64,000 nt of DNA, from the NCBI GenBank assembly GCA_013365325.1, contig JABVXV010000047.1:62001-126000 (forward strand), read 5' to 3'. A model generated the notes under the pieces. That model saw nothing but the letters and a program-made list of their open reading frames with translations. It ran no database searches and had not been told where the DNA came from. Made by a program: the position numbers and the translations under genes. Every line of letters starts with the position of its first letter. The stretch's first letter is position 1. Positions 1-12,130 of the stretch are shown one piece after another. This DNA is from Dipetalonema caudispina (lineage: Eukaryota > Nematoda > Chromadorea > Rhabditida > Onchocercidae).

Positions 1-2346
1 GAACAATATATCATTAAGATTATCCAGCACGATCTAATCGTACAACGTAACTGAATGTCGAATGAGTCTTAGCAGTGTTTAGTTCCTGTCCAAATGAAGC
101 TAATTATATGAGCAATTAAACCATCTGTTTTTATCCACTTATAAGTTAGGGTTCTATATAATGTCCCATCTTTTTTCCTAGAAAAAATTCCTGAAAATCT
201 CTACAAAAATATAAGCTTATGTGCAGATTTTTATATTCACAATTGTATTTGCCTTACTCTAACATCAATAATTTTATGAATACACTTTTAAAGTTATTGT
301 TTCATGAATACTTTCAATAGGATTCGAAAAAAAAAGCCAAGTAAAAAGAAATGGTAAAAAACTACGCAGAAAATAAGCTACAAATATTTTTTACATTCAA
401 ATATAAATTATCAATTCTTTCCAGGTTCTTTGCTAAATTAGTTGAATTCATGTTATAGCAGTTTATACTAATTTGTTTATCATTGAATATTAATGTGTCA
501 TAGGAAAGAGAAGGAATGACAGACTGGGGACTATTTCATTGAAAGCTATTCATTATTACACTCAATTTTTGACTTCCAGTTTGTTCTATTTCCATTTGTT
601 TATTGAGAACGTTAACTATTCTGACTTCTTACAATTTCAAAATATTTATTAAAAAATGAATTCTTTTTAAAATATTGCCTGGCTGTATTTATCTGTTTCG
701 TGACTTATTTTGGCTACAACCTCCATGCTCTTTCCTTATAATAAAAAGGCTTTTTCCAAGTTACCCTAGCTAAATGTCCTTCTTAAGGCTAGAGATATCC
801 ATTGATTGAAGCGTATCAACTCTTCTTTTTTCACGAGATATATCGCAAACAACATCCAAGAAAGAAGATATTCTTCCACTTTCCGCGCAGCGTTGCCGCA
901 ACTAATTGCTAACTTAGTTTAAAAATAGAAATACCGAAATGTGACGCTTTTAGTAATAATCGAATTATTCAACTACTGCTCCTCTTTCATTTCAAAATGA
1001 AAAAAAAAAAGTTGCAAAAATATTGGTACTGCTGGTGGCTAGCGTGGAAAAAGTTCTTTTGATAGAGAAAAAAAATCTTTATTTCTTTTTTTTAGATTAA
1101 TATGAGAACTTTCAAAGTACCGCACAATTCGCTGAAATAATCACTTTGCGCAATCTCCTTTAATGGCTCCTTTTTAAGGCAACCAAAGTGAAGAAATTCT
1201 GAAATAAAGGAAATTTAATAAATGGCTGAAGGTTGCTGTGTCAGAAATAGTAGTGCCTATGGCGAGAAAAAGCTCCTTATTAAAAGCCAAAGGTTATTTC
1301 AAAATTTTGCTTCATCTTTACACGTTGTTTACCCAAAAATCTGAATAACTGATCTCACTATTATTTACGATAGTGTTTTTTATATTTGATTAGCTGCTGG
1401 CTTATCTTTGGTTCATCAGTTAGGCCACTGCTATCGATAAAACTTCAGCAGATGTTTGACTTACTTCTTTGTTTCGCATTTATGCAAATGAGGAACCCTC
1501 AAAGTCACGGTATTTCTCTTTATGCTCATTGAAATATATATGAGTTTCTTTTACTTCGGGAAATGAACAGGTTGTTCTGTTCGTTCAGTAGCTTTTGAAG
1601 CTTGCTTTCACGATTAGAAATTGCCATGAAACTTGCTTGTGTTAAGATGAATTGAAATTTCAACTGAATCTAAGTTGAAGTTATATTGGCAATAATTAAA
1701 AGGATTGGGATGGATAAAATAGCTCGAAGAGAAGGCTTAAGGAAAATAACACCGCAATATTCCTGTTCGCAATGTATGCAACGGCACTATTTAATTTTCA
1801 AGTTCTTGTAAAAAACTGAACTGCAGTATTTCAACACGAAAATAATGATAACTTATGGCAAGGAAAAACTTCGGCTTATTAGATTGAATTTCAAGCCAAT
1901 TTGTATATCATTTCACTTGAAAAATCGAATTGTTAAGCAACTGTAAATTGAAATAGTACAAATAATACTTTGCGCCCACTTCCTTTCCCATCTTTTTCTG
2001 AAATTACCACAATTCTCTTTCATATTTGTCCTTTATTTATGAATATTGAATTTATATTTCTACGCAGAAATTATTTCTTGGGTCATTTTGAAAATTCACA
2101 GAAAAGAAATAAGCAATGGTAATAGTAACTAGCAAGTGGCTTTAAAACTGAGAAAATAAGCGTTGCATGATTCCGAAAATTCTTGTTAGGAAAATAAGGC
2201 AGTGAGATGGAAATTTCCAATTTTTGCACAAAGCTGACCTAGAGTTATTAATTAGCAGTAAACTGCGAAAAAGTGACAAAATTTTGGGCAAATGATAATC
2301 CCTTTTTTATTCAAAATTCCATCATACAATTTTCCATTTACAATTG
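1..2346. other. non-coding 5' flank, no gene seen
   Basis: AT-rich DNA with stop codons in all frames and no exon-like block recognised on either strand. It precedes the Kir channel gene and presumably holds its promoter. No TATA-like or repeated motif stands out from the background composition. Confidence 0.5.
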
Positions 2347-2352
2347 TTTCAG
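2347..2352 (+). promoter_or_regulatory. probable spliced-leader acceptor TTTCAG for the Kir gene
   Basis: TTTCAG after an AT-rich stretch lies 4 nt before the ATG at 2357, with no coding potential upstream. In nematodes this arrangement is typical of SL trans-splicing, which is why the ATG at 2357 was chosen as start. A cis-splice from a non-coding upstream exon is the alternative. Confidence 0.55.
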
Positions 2353-2356
2353 AGCG

Positions 2357-5300
2357 ATGACGCTGTCGGTTCCGACATTTCCGGAAATCAGCAAAACTAG
2401 AATACCTAGGAAAAAGCGCAAAATGAGCTTAGGTACGCAACCATTGCTGACTAAAAATTCCATCTGCAAACGCTCTTCATCTATTGAGGATAGAAATTTC
2501 GAAACATTTTCTGGAATTTTTAAAAGTCATCAAGACTGACGTTTAGTTAAGTGATAAAAATTCAAATTTATGCATTATCTATAATAAATTATCGAACAAA
2601 CTACTTAGATGCGTTTTCTGAAAGTTTCCGCACAATGGCAACAATGGCAGGAAGACGACATTCAACATCACTACCACGGAAAACGATTAAAAAGTTGAAA
2701 AAATCGAGACTAATAGCCAAAAATGGGATTTGTAATGTTTATAATACAAATGTCCCTAAAAAGGATCGACAGTATCTAAGGTCCGTCAAGAACACTTTTT
2801 TGCAGTTAAATTTCATTATCTATCATCAAAAGTTTATGATTTGAGTTGATTCTACCTTCTTTTTAGTGCTTCTCACTTTATCTGAATTCAAAACTGCAAA
2901 AAAAAAATGTCATATTGTTACTAGCTTAATTAACTGATTTTTAGGGATATATTCACAACAATGATTGATGTTAAATGGCGGTATATGCTTATTATATTTG
3001 CTATTGTTTTCATAAGTAGGTTAGTACTTACAAAGTTTGCTTTCCTATCTAATTATTGTTAGGGAATTGTGGGAGCCGAACGACGAGTTCTCTATATTTT
3101 GAATTATGAGAAAAATTGGGTTTAAACCTATGCAACCTATAAGAGGGTTATTCTGACTTCATTTAAGGTAAGTTCGAGAAGGATTGCGTCGAAAATTTCG
3201 ATGAAATATCCGGAGGTCTTCACCACCACAGACGTGAATGAGAAAGTGATTTATTTAGGAAGTACCACAAATAAATCTCTTAACATTAACAATAAATTTT
3301 TACTAGTGATAACTTATGAAGTCAGTCAAGCATCATTGATTCTTGTGAAATAATGGAATTGACATTTAATGGAAGTTTAACCTTCAGTTAGAATTTGAAA
3401 TGATCCATTAAATGAAAGAAACCAAATAAACGAAGGAATTTTTAGTTGGACAATGTTCGCAAGTTTATATTATGTTATCAGTGTTCTGCATGGAGACATA
3501 CGTAATCACTCAAAGCACAATATATTAAATCACTCGGTTTGTATCGAGAATATCGATTCCTTCTTCTCATCATTCCTGTTTGCTGTTGAAACACACCATA
3601 CCATTGGCTATGGACACAGGTTTCTTTTTATGTTCTGATAGTTTCCCTGCATCCTTATTATTAAATTTCCATTTCAAATAATGTAATGTTTCTTCTTTTT
3701 ATGATCTCTCAATTTAAATGCACAACGTCTCTATTGTTCCTAACAAAACTACTAACTTCTAGAAAAAGCGTATATATTTTTATAGAAATTTTAGATTACT
3801 ATTTCATCAATTATTTATAATTGTTCTGATTAGTGCATGCACAATCGAGCGTCAGTTTTAGACCAAATCTGCTCAGTAAACTATATATAATAATAAGTAT
3901 CATTTTATACTATCTGATGAATATATGGCAATATCTTCTTGGATTTCTTGTATTTCGGAAATAAATAAATCTCGTTCTACTAGGCAATGTTACTACTACC
4001 ACATTATTATATCAAGAGCAAATGCTGTAGATTTTTTTTTCTTTTTGGATTTAAAAACATATTTTGTAGATATTGCAGAAGTAATTATTATACGGTGCTG
4101 CTGGATATATTCTTTACATTTCAAAGATGCAGAAAGAAAGACATTTTCTACCCATTTCTTTAAGGTCCACAAAGGAGGATAATATTTACAAAGGAGGATA
4201 ATATTCAACTTGCTATGATGAACATCATCATCGTAGAAATTTCACCACATAACAAGAACTGATAAATTTTTGCAATTCATTCGGATTGTATAAATTTTGT
4301 ATCAGCAGGTTTTTAGGTACATTACGACGGAATGTCCTGTCGCCGGTGCAGTAATATGCCTTCAATGTATCTGTGGCCTTTTGATCCAAAGTTTTATGGT
4401 TGGTCTTGTATTTGCAAAAATCGCACGACCCAAAAAGCGAGCTGAAACCATCATCTTCAGGTTCATTGCTTCAAGAGATCATGCTAATTGTATTTACCGT
4501 ACCTATCTTTTGGAGAGAGATATTTTTCAACATCTGTAATTGCAGCGAAAAAGCAGTAATTTGTTTGCGAGACGGTCAGTTCTGCCTTTTATGTCGGGTT
4601 GGTGATATGCGTAATACTCATTTGGTGGAAGCTCATGTGAGGCTACAATTCATCACTGATCGCGAAACTGCCGAGGGAGAGGTAAAGCTTCCACTAAATA
4701 ATGAAGGTTTTTGAAATGAAGTGATGAGGCCTTTTTTTGAATTTTATGCTAAATAGTTTATTAATCAATTCATCGTTTCAGAAAAGCAATGAGTGACATT
4801 TAAAGTCAAGCTTGTACATGATGATTGAATTTAAAAGGGAACAAGTTTTAATTTCAAGCTTTTCAAGAAAGTTTGTTTTGCCATGACTTATTATTTAGAT
4901 TGAACCGCTGCATCAGTATGAAATGAAGGTAGGCCCCAGCACAACGGATGACGACCGTATCTTCTTGGTAATTTATCGTATCTTATTGAATTTCCAAAGA
5001 ATTGCTCATAAAACAACTATTTCGAATGTTTCCAGAACACATTGTATGGATTCGTTAGGAATAAAGAGCCAAGAGATAGGAATTGACTAGTAGGGAAATA
5101 ATCTTATCATGATTAGTTCCAAATATCTATCAATAGTAAAATTACTATTAAATAATAGCTAGTTGCAATTATTCAATTCGACAAATTAGACAACTCTCAT
5201 GTGGATTTCTTAATCCAGAATTCCTAGGATTTCAATTTATTTTCCGAAAACAAGTCAGAATAGTTATGAATTATGGCTGACAAAATCGAATTTCTATCAC

Positions 5301-7341
5301 TAAACGACCACTAAACCAAGGTGTGGCCGACCACTCTGTGTCATGTGATTGATCGTGACAGTCCACTGTACGAGTATGACTCAAATTTGTTGTTGAGTGC
5401 TCAGTTCGAAATTATAGTTCTCCTAGAAGGGATTGTTGAATCAACAGGAATGACTGCTCAAGCACGTACATCCTATTTACCAAGCGAAATTCTCTGGGGA
5501 CACAGGTAACTTTTGACAAAACAACAAATGTCAAGATTAGCAATGGCTTAAATACTAGCCGATCGGTTATTTTTTTGAAATAAATTATATATAACAATAT
5601 TTTGTTTAAAATTGAGGTTTAAAAAGCTGGTAACTTATCAACGTAGCAATGGGTCATATCAAATCGATTATGGAATATTTCACAGTACTTATGAAGTGAA
5701 AACCCCGACATGTAGTGCCAGCCAGTTCCATGAGTGTCATCTTGTAAGTCGTAAACTTTTGCGTCTTCTCTTATTTCAGGAGCTATCTAAATAGTAATCA
5801 CTTTTTTCAAACTTCATCTGTCTATCTTGGAAATATTGAAATGTTAAAATATCGAACTTCGTAATGAATCGAATTCATCATAATTACTTAGCATTATATT
5901 CCAGAATGCTTCAAGTTAGGCGGGAAAAAGGGAATTCTGACATACAGAAGTGAACCCGAAGAAATATCAAGCATTTACTAACTGACCGAATAGGCACAGT
6001 TACGTGTTGTTAGAGGATCCGAAGAAAGAATAAACAATGGTGGAAATGTCTGATATATGTTGGAATGCAGGAAGCAATGAAATACAGTTCACTGTAACAC
6101 TCAGATACAATAGAATACATGCTACATCAAATTAAAACAACTAAAGATGCAGAAGAAATTACTTCATAGAATGTTAATATGATCTGTAACCTTTATCATC
6201 AAATTGTTCTTTTCTTAATTTTAAGAAATCTTGACTATAACTTTTTTTACAGAAAAATTCAGAATTCTTTGCGCATGATGAGCTGATCGAGCATCCATCG
6301 GAAGATCAGCGATCAATTGAGTCAGCATCAACACCTTTACCATCGCCTTACCTTAGTGTAAATGACTGTTCGACAAATCAGTTCAATTTTCAAAATGGCA
6401 AGGAACAGTTTAAAATGCAGCTTGTCTTTACCTTTATTTTGATCAAAGAATACAACGTTCCTATAGATTTAGCACAATATTTGTAAAAATGCTTAATATC
6501 AATTTGCTGCAAGTTAAATTGTTGACATGTGATGATAATGATAACAATTATGATCACTTTTTGCTTTTATTTTCCTCTTTTTTTTTTATCAATCCTAGCT
6601 CATTTTATCTTTTAATTAATCGATACATTGTTCTAGCACATGTAATATAAGGTTCCGAAAATTTGGTTTAAAATATCAGAAAGCTTCTTCCAGCTTACTG
6701 TATATTACATCATAGACTTTCTCTAAGTCTTAATTTCCTTTCAAAAACGAGCAGGAAAACTTCAAAATTCAACTGACTAGTCGGTATTTTACAAAAGTAA
6801 TCAAAACTATAGTGAAAATTTTTGCTGTAATTATAGTGATGGAATTGTAAATATTCGTATTAATTTCGAGAAGATGAGAAAATCAGCGGTGGAGGAAATA
6901 GCATAGAGTTAATTTAAATTTATTACTATCGTTTTTTTGCAGGAATATATGCAATCATCAGCTCCAACGATTATTGTGCAGTGCTCTTCAAGCTGTAACT
7001 CTCCGGGCCATCTAGATTCAATATTACAGTTCGAATATGACAGTAAAAAATCTTCATTAGTTTTGCCATCTGCCATTAGCAGGTAAATTAATAATTATGA
7101 AACTATTGCTTCTTTTAATAGTATAAATTTCGGACTATATAAGATTTCCGGAATATACCAATGCGTCATTACGAACATATCTATATGCAAAGCATTTGAT
7201 TTACAAAGATTTCTAAGCAAATCCTCATTGATTTAACAAGTGACCATTACTTTTAGTTATCCGGATTTACTAACACGTCCCAGTACAACCTTGTCTGATT
7301 TGGAAGAAAAAGGTAGAAGTTGTGATTCGCCAACAATTTAG
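2357..7341 (+). CDS. inward-rectifier potassium channel (Kir, IRK family)
   Basis: Tetrameric K+ channel of the plasma membrane that sets resting potential. Proposed exons: 2357-2432, 2609-2780, 2945-3019, 3446-3619, 4317-4460, 4546-4681, 4899-4967, 5321-5505, 5617-5743, 6253-6423, 6943-7082, 7257-7341. All phases match, giving 1554 nt or 517 aa. Visible Kir hallmarks are the N-terminal CNVYNTNVPKKDRQYLR (about 67-83), TM1 (about 92-120), the filter TIGYGHR (160-166), TM2 (about 177-200), the PIP2-binding PKKR just after TM2, VEAHVRLQF in the cytoplasmic domain, and SEILWGHRF. Length is slightly longer than typical Kir because of a low-complexity Ser-rich C-tail (about 390-517). The site equivalent to the Kir2.1 rectification controller Asp172 is Gln190. 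The family call is very secure. The first exon and the 6423 donor are the least certain joins, and which irk paralogue it is cannot be settled here. Confidence 0.93.
4169..4205 (+). repeat. 18-bp tandem duplication in a Kir intron
   Basis: ACAAAGGAGGATAATATT occurs at 4169-4186 and again at 4188-4205, with one T between. It lies inside the intron between the pore exon and the TM2 exon. It looks like a recent local slippage duplication, with no coding role visible. Confidence 0.9.
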
Positions 7342-9684
7342 TTTTTAACATAAATGTATACTGCTACATTATCCAATTACAAGTGCTATAGTGATAATAA
7401 TTCGAAGGTGTGTCTTACTGTATTTCATTTTCATTTTGGTCTTTTCTTTAAAATTAGCAGCTAATTATAAGAATGGCATGTTTGCAAAAAATATATTACA
7501 TGTATCAGAAACATTGATTTGATAATGTATGAATATCAGAAAGAAAAGATGTTTCCGTTCACATTTAGTCATCAGAATTTCGGGATTTTTGCATCAAGTA
7601 AATCTTCTGAGTAAAACAGTGCTTAGAAAAGCTAAATAGTGCAAAATTTACAATTGTGTCTTTCAAATTTTCAATATCAATGAAGTTAATAAGTCACAGT
7701 TTCAATGCATGAAAGATGCCATAATTATTTTAAATTTGAGATGATTTAATTAATTCCACTAGAAAGGCTTCTCAATTGCTGAAAAAATCCAAACGGGATT
7801 CATAAAACTAAAACAGTGCACGACGTTTATGTCAAAATTTTTTATGATGAAGTAAAAATGATTAATTTTGAATGAAGTGTGAATAAATAGAGTTGAAAGG
7901 TTTCTGTTAAAGACAACGCTCTTAATACTCATCTATTCAACGTCTTTTATGCTTACTGATAAGGATACTGTCAGATAGTATGCAAATTCCAGTTCTCCTG
8001 GATTTTCTAAATTTGGAAGAAATCATTTATATTTCCATATTTCTCTTCTATGATGTTATCAATAATTCCACATGAATGAAATAATCACACTAAATTTTAG
8101 AAATTTTGCAATTGAAATAAAAATATTCAATTCTTTGTTCCCATATTATCATGTCATTTAATTAGATTTTGAATGAAATCCCTACATTTTTATTGCAATT
8201 ATAGAATGTATGATGCATGAAAAGAAATGATGAATAAACATCCGTCCGTTTATTTTTGATTCATTTGGAGAGAGTTCCGGTTTTCCTGAAATATTCACTC
8301 CCGACAAATAGAAAAAAACCAGGTAAAACAGCTTTCGTCTGCCTACAAACCAAAAATGATTATGTGGCACTTTCAAGATATCTTTCATTGTTACTTAACA
8401 AACATGCCATTAATCTAATATCAGAAATTTCATTTGTTGTATTTCAAAATATCTGCTTGTCGACACGAAACAATTTAGGAACGGGAGAGCAATAATCAGT
8501 GACACAAATTCAAGCAACTAGTTTTTATTAGCATGTAATAATGAACCTTCGCATTGGTGCCACGGAAGATTGCAATTGACAAGAATAAAAGCCAGCAAAT
8601 GAGAAGAAGTAACATCGTACCTCAAACTAATCAATTATACCTGCCGGTTGTTTTTAAACCAATCAATATTGCTATAAAAAAATTCATCTCCTCACAACAA
8701 TGTGTGACGATAATGGCGTCGTGTAATAGATGGTTATACGAAGTTGAAATGATTCACCTTCCCTTTGCATTGATTCCTTTGGATGAAGACATGCTTTTGA
8801 CGTTGACATCATCATGACCTATGCGTCTATCGATTTGTTCAACGATGAAATCAGTACTAGTCTTTTTGTTTAAAAATTTGCTTGATTTAATTTAATAAGC
8901 AATAGAACAGCTAAAAATTTTTCAAATTCATATCACAACACAATCAACAATCTCTGGTCGTTTTTCTTTACAAAAAAAGATCGAGTTTTTTTTTTGCAAA
9001 ATCTCTTCTTTTTGAAGTCTTCACTAATTTCACTGACGAAGTGCATTCATTTTGCATAGACGCAGTGTTGTCGTACTAATCGTATTTATTTTAATATTGA
9101 AAAATGTGCGAGTAATGCAGCTTTGAAATGCTACTTGCATTCTGAAGTCGTGAGTCCCGATCCCTGATATCAGCGATCTGATGCTTTTTCCCAAATCGTC
9201 CCATTCCGCTAGGTCCCATTAGATTCAGAAGCTTACGGCAGTTCGGTTATGTAAGCTCTCTCAACAATATAGAGCAATCATCTGCATTACAACCTCCCAT
9301 ACTAGTTCATACTTTTCTCATATTAATACCCGATGAAGAGCGTCGACCTCTAATTATTGTTTTGATGGCATCGAATCTGTACTTTTCGCTCTACTATAAA
9401 CCTTTTAGCCATTTTTAGTGACAGTGAGTATTTCTAATTTCATTCTTTTGGATTTATGATGATCGTTATTTAATGCAAATCAGATTTCAAATTATTTTTC
9501 AGCACTGGTAAGCCACGTATCATTAAAATTTTTATGTGAACTTACTATATCTAGTAGCAAGATACAATTACGAATAGGAATTCATAGGTAGACAGTTTGT
9601 TTTTCCTAATTCTGTGGAATCTCCACAAAGTAGGCATGAATTCTTTTTCGTTTTTCATCCATGTCCAGTTAATCAACATATAGT
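7342..9684. other. non-coding stretch after the Kir gene
   Basis: No convincing exon on either strand. A block around 9140-9340 is less AT-rich than its surroundings but has stops in every frame I checked and no recognisable domain. It could be a degenerate exon or element. Confidence 0.4.
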
Positions 9685-10064
9685 TCAGAAGAACACAGTA
9701 AACTTGTAGCAAATGTTCGGGGTTTGTTTCACAGTGTGATGGAAAGTTTCCTTCTCTCCCGTTCGAATGAAGAATGCATATTTTTGAAAAGACGTAGTTT
9801 TCCAATCGATTATATTTCGTTGGTGGTTAGTGGTATAATACATTTGCAACACTTGCCCAAGTATCGCTGCAACAATCAATTCACTTTGAGGTACTTACAT
9901 ATTTTTTTAAAAATAGTTTGGATGAAATTCTTCCTGCTTTCCTTTATTACTTCATTACGTAAATCACTCACCAGTAATGCAAGTATTTCCTCACTGATAA
10001 GCAGTAGCAGTAATGTCCTGTTTACCTTCAATACATCTATATTTTTTGATGCTTTAGAATTCAT
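9685..10064 (-). CDS. possible small two-exon gene, function unknown
   Basis: I do not recognise this. On the minus strand an ATG at 10064 opens a 55-codon stretch ending at a strong GTAAGT donor (exon 10064-9899). The acceptor TTGTTGCAG then opens a 60-codon frame to a stop at 9685 (exon 9866-9685). The join is phase-matched and gives about 115 aa without an obvious signal peptide or domain. Two doubts remain: the implied intron is only 32 nt, and a competing GTGAGT donor at about 9971 would give a 49-aa Cys-containing product instead. The plus strand is also open across much of the region, which weakens the coding argument. Low confidence. Confidence 0.22.
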
Positions 10065-11470
10065 ATTTTTATGCTTGATTGTTTCTCTGAAGTGTATTAT
10101 CTCTTTTGGATCAGAAAAGAGAACTGAATAATTTCACCAAATTTTATGTGCGAACTGCTTTAATTCATTTGTTATACTGTTAATCAAGAGTAAGTGGAAT
10201 AGTTCAAATGTTGATATTAAACTAGTCTCCCAACATGCTTAGCCACGTAAGAAGTATGGTTGCGCTATCAGAACAAATGCAACTTCTTTTAGTGGTCGAG
10301 TTCATCTTCCAACACATCTGATTCTGTCTACTATAATTGTTCGGGATTTCTGCATACTTCGAAGTTAAAATTTGTCCATTTTACAGTATGGATTTCTGCA
10401 TTGATTCACACCTGTGTGTTAGTCCTAATCATATTCTTTCATGCAAATACTTGCTTCTAAACAACAACAACACTCACCCCATCTGAAGATTCATCTGTGC
10501 TGCATAACATATTTATTCTTCATTACAGCTTTGCTGTTTTCTATGACCGTCGTGTTTCAGCATACAGTACCAAGTTTTCTAAAAACATTCAGGAAGTTTA
10601 ATTAAATTTAACTTAACTATCTATTTGTCCCTTTTGCAATTTGCGAAATTTCGTTGAAAAGAATTGTTTGGAACAAAACTGGTGCCAATTAGAAGTACAG
10701 TGCAATTGCTTTATACTGCACCTACCGAATTCCTCTCTTTGATCCTCCTGCCACACTAGTTCCTGAATTATTTCCTATCACTTTAAAATAGGATTTGTTG
10801 TTTGCATTCAAATATTTTCTTAAATATCTCTCTTCGTTTCCGCTGTCAAATTAATTCCAAACTTAAAGCTTCTTGAACTCTCACTTTTTGTACTTTTTTG
10901 CATGGAAAGACCAATTTGACTGTTTCTTTGCTTCTGGTTAATAATTTGGAAATTGATATGCAATTTTTTTTTCCTTGTTCAAATGATCGCGTTATTAGGT
11001 TTTATTTTAGTAACTTGAAATAGAGAGATAGTGAATTAAGAAGCAAAAAGCGAAATGTATCAAATAGCGTTCAGCTACTAGCATTGATCAAAAGGTTCAT
11101 ATTAATTGATCGGTTCAGGCATAGTAGATACGCTTGATAAGATGCAAATTATGGGTGTTTTACTTCGAATCTGACAAGCCATCCCTTCCTTTTCCTCTAG
11201 CGGAGGATTGCTGTCTAGGCTGATAACATTCTCACTGCTCAATCTATCTCTGTAGTGGAGTAATATTGGTATTAAAATCTTTCGCATCAGCAATTTTTTT
11301 AAACTTGGTATTTGATTGCTGACTACTTGCATGACAACAATAAAGATTTAATGTGCTATGTTTTAGATCTGGGATCTTTGGCGGAGATTAGGATTGCAAT
11401 TTACTAAAAATAAACGCAATTTCGTTGTTTCAATTTGAAATCGTTTTAAATGACAGTCGAAATGGTTTTC
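10065..11470. other. non-coding stretch, no gene seen
   Basis: No recognisable exon. The short open frame on the minus strand near 11102-11332 has no family resemblance and no supporting splice context. The segment presumably contains the promoter of the small membrane-protein gene starting at 11485. Confidence 0.4.
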
Positions 11471-11476
11471 TTTCAG
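11471..11476 (+). promoter_or_regulatory. probable spliced-leader acceptor TTTCAG for the small membrane protein
   Basis: TTTCAG preceded by a T-rich tract lies 8 nt before the ATG at 11485. This is the usual distance for nematode trans-splicing and supports that start codon. Confidence 0.55.
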
Positions 11477-11484
11477 ATTGATTT

Positions 11485-12056
11485 ATGTCATTCGCTATTA
11501 CTATCCCATTATTCGCTACTACAGTATTGTCGGCGTTTGTAACCGCTGATGAAAGCATATTTCAACAACGGAATGGGAATAGAATTTGTGGTGGTTCTAT
11601 ATGTTCGTTTTCGTATTTTTCATTTATCAACCTTATAATCAACGCTTTCTGGTCATTCATGCAGGACTAAGCGCTATAGGTCTTCTGAGGAAAGTCGACC
11701 ACCCCACCATCAAACTATTTTGCTTAGGGATTCACATCATCGGTCCTTCAAGATGTACTCACTACGTCTCATAATATTTCAATTCTATGCGCCATTTTTC
11801 TTGGCAGCACAGCGAAATGTTCGAATCGATTTTATACAGATTTTCCGTCTGTATTTTTACCAGATTTTTAAGCTCTGTATTTTGTTTAGGTCCGGAAGGA
11901 TCAGCACTTCACTACTACAATTGTTGTGGCACCTTCTACAACGAATGCTGTTTTCACTTGCAAACCTGGTTGATTGTCGTACTTGGAATTGTAGGAGTTT
12001 TAATACTAGCGAGTATCGCCTTATCTGTTATAAAATGTATTTTCTGTTGTGACTAA
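11485..12056 (+). CDS. small Cys-rich single-pass membrane protein, nematode type
   Basis: Two exons, 11485-11590 and 11890-12056, joined in phase, give 90 aa. An alternative donor at 11593 would add one Gly. The N-terminus (MSFAITIPLFATTVLSAFVT) is a clear signal peptide. A short ectodomain carries a Cys cluster with YYNCCG and NECCF (about 44-58). One transmembrane helix follows (about 61-83), and the protein ends in a Cys-rich stub CIFCCD. The layout of signal, paired-Cys ectodomain, TM and tiny Cys tail resembles small nematode membrane proteins of unknown function and is loosely Shisa-like. I do not assign a function. An SL-type acceptor sits 8 nt upstream and an AATAAA 69 nt after the stop, so the gene looks compact and complete. 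Confidence 0.75.
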
Positions 12057-12124
12057 CCGGGTACACTTGCCTATAGGAGCTGCCCAGAATGTGGTGGGAT
12101 ATATACCTTCCAACATTTTGTGGT

Positions 12125-12130
12125 AATAAA
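12125..12130 (+). terminator. poly(A) signal AATAAA
   Basis: AATAAA lies 69 nt downstream of the TAA of the 90-aa membrane protein. It is in the right position and orientation to end that transcript. Confidence 0.5.

Noticed and set aside
9724..10131. 135-codon plus-strand open frame.
   Set aside because: Composition is hydrophobic and Phe/Ile/Ser-rich as expected from T-rich DNA, and it overlaps the opposite-strand candidate with better splice signals.
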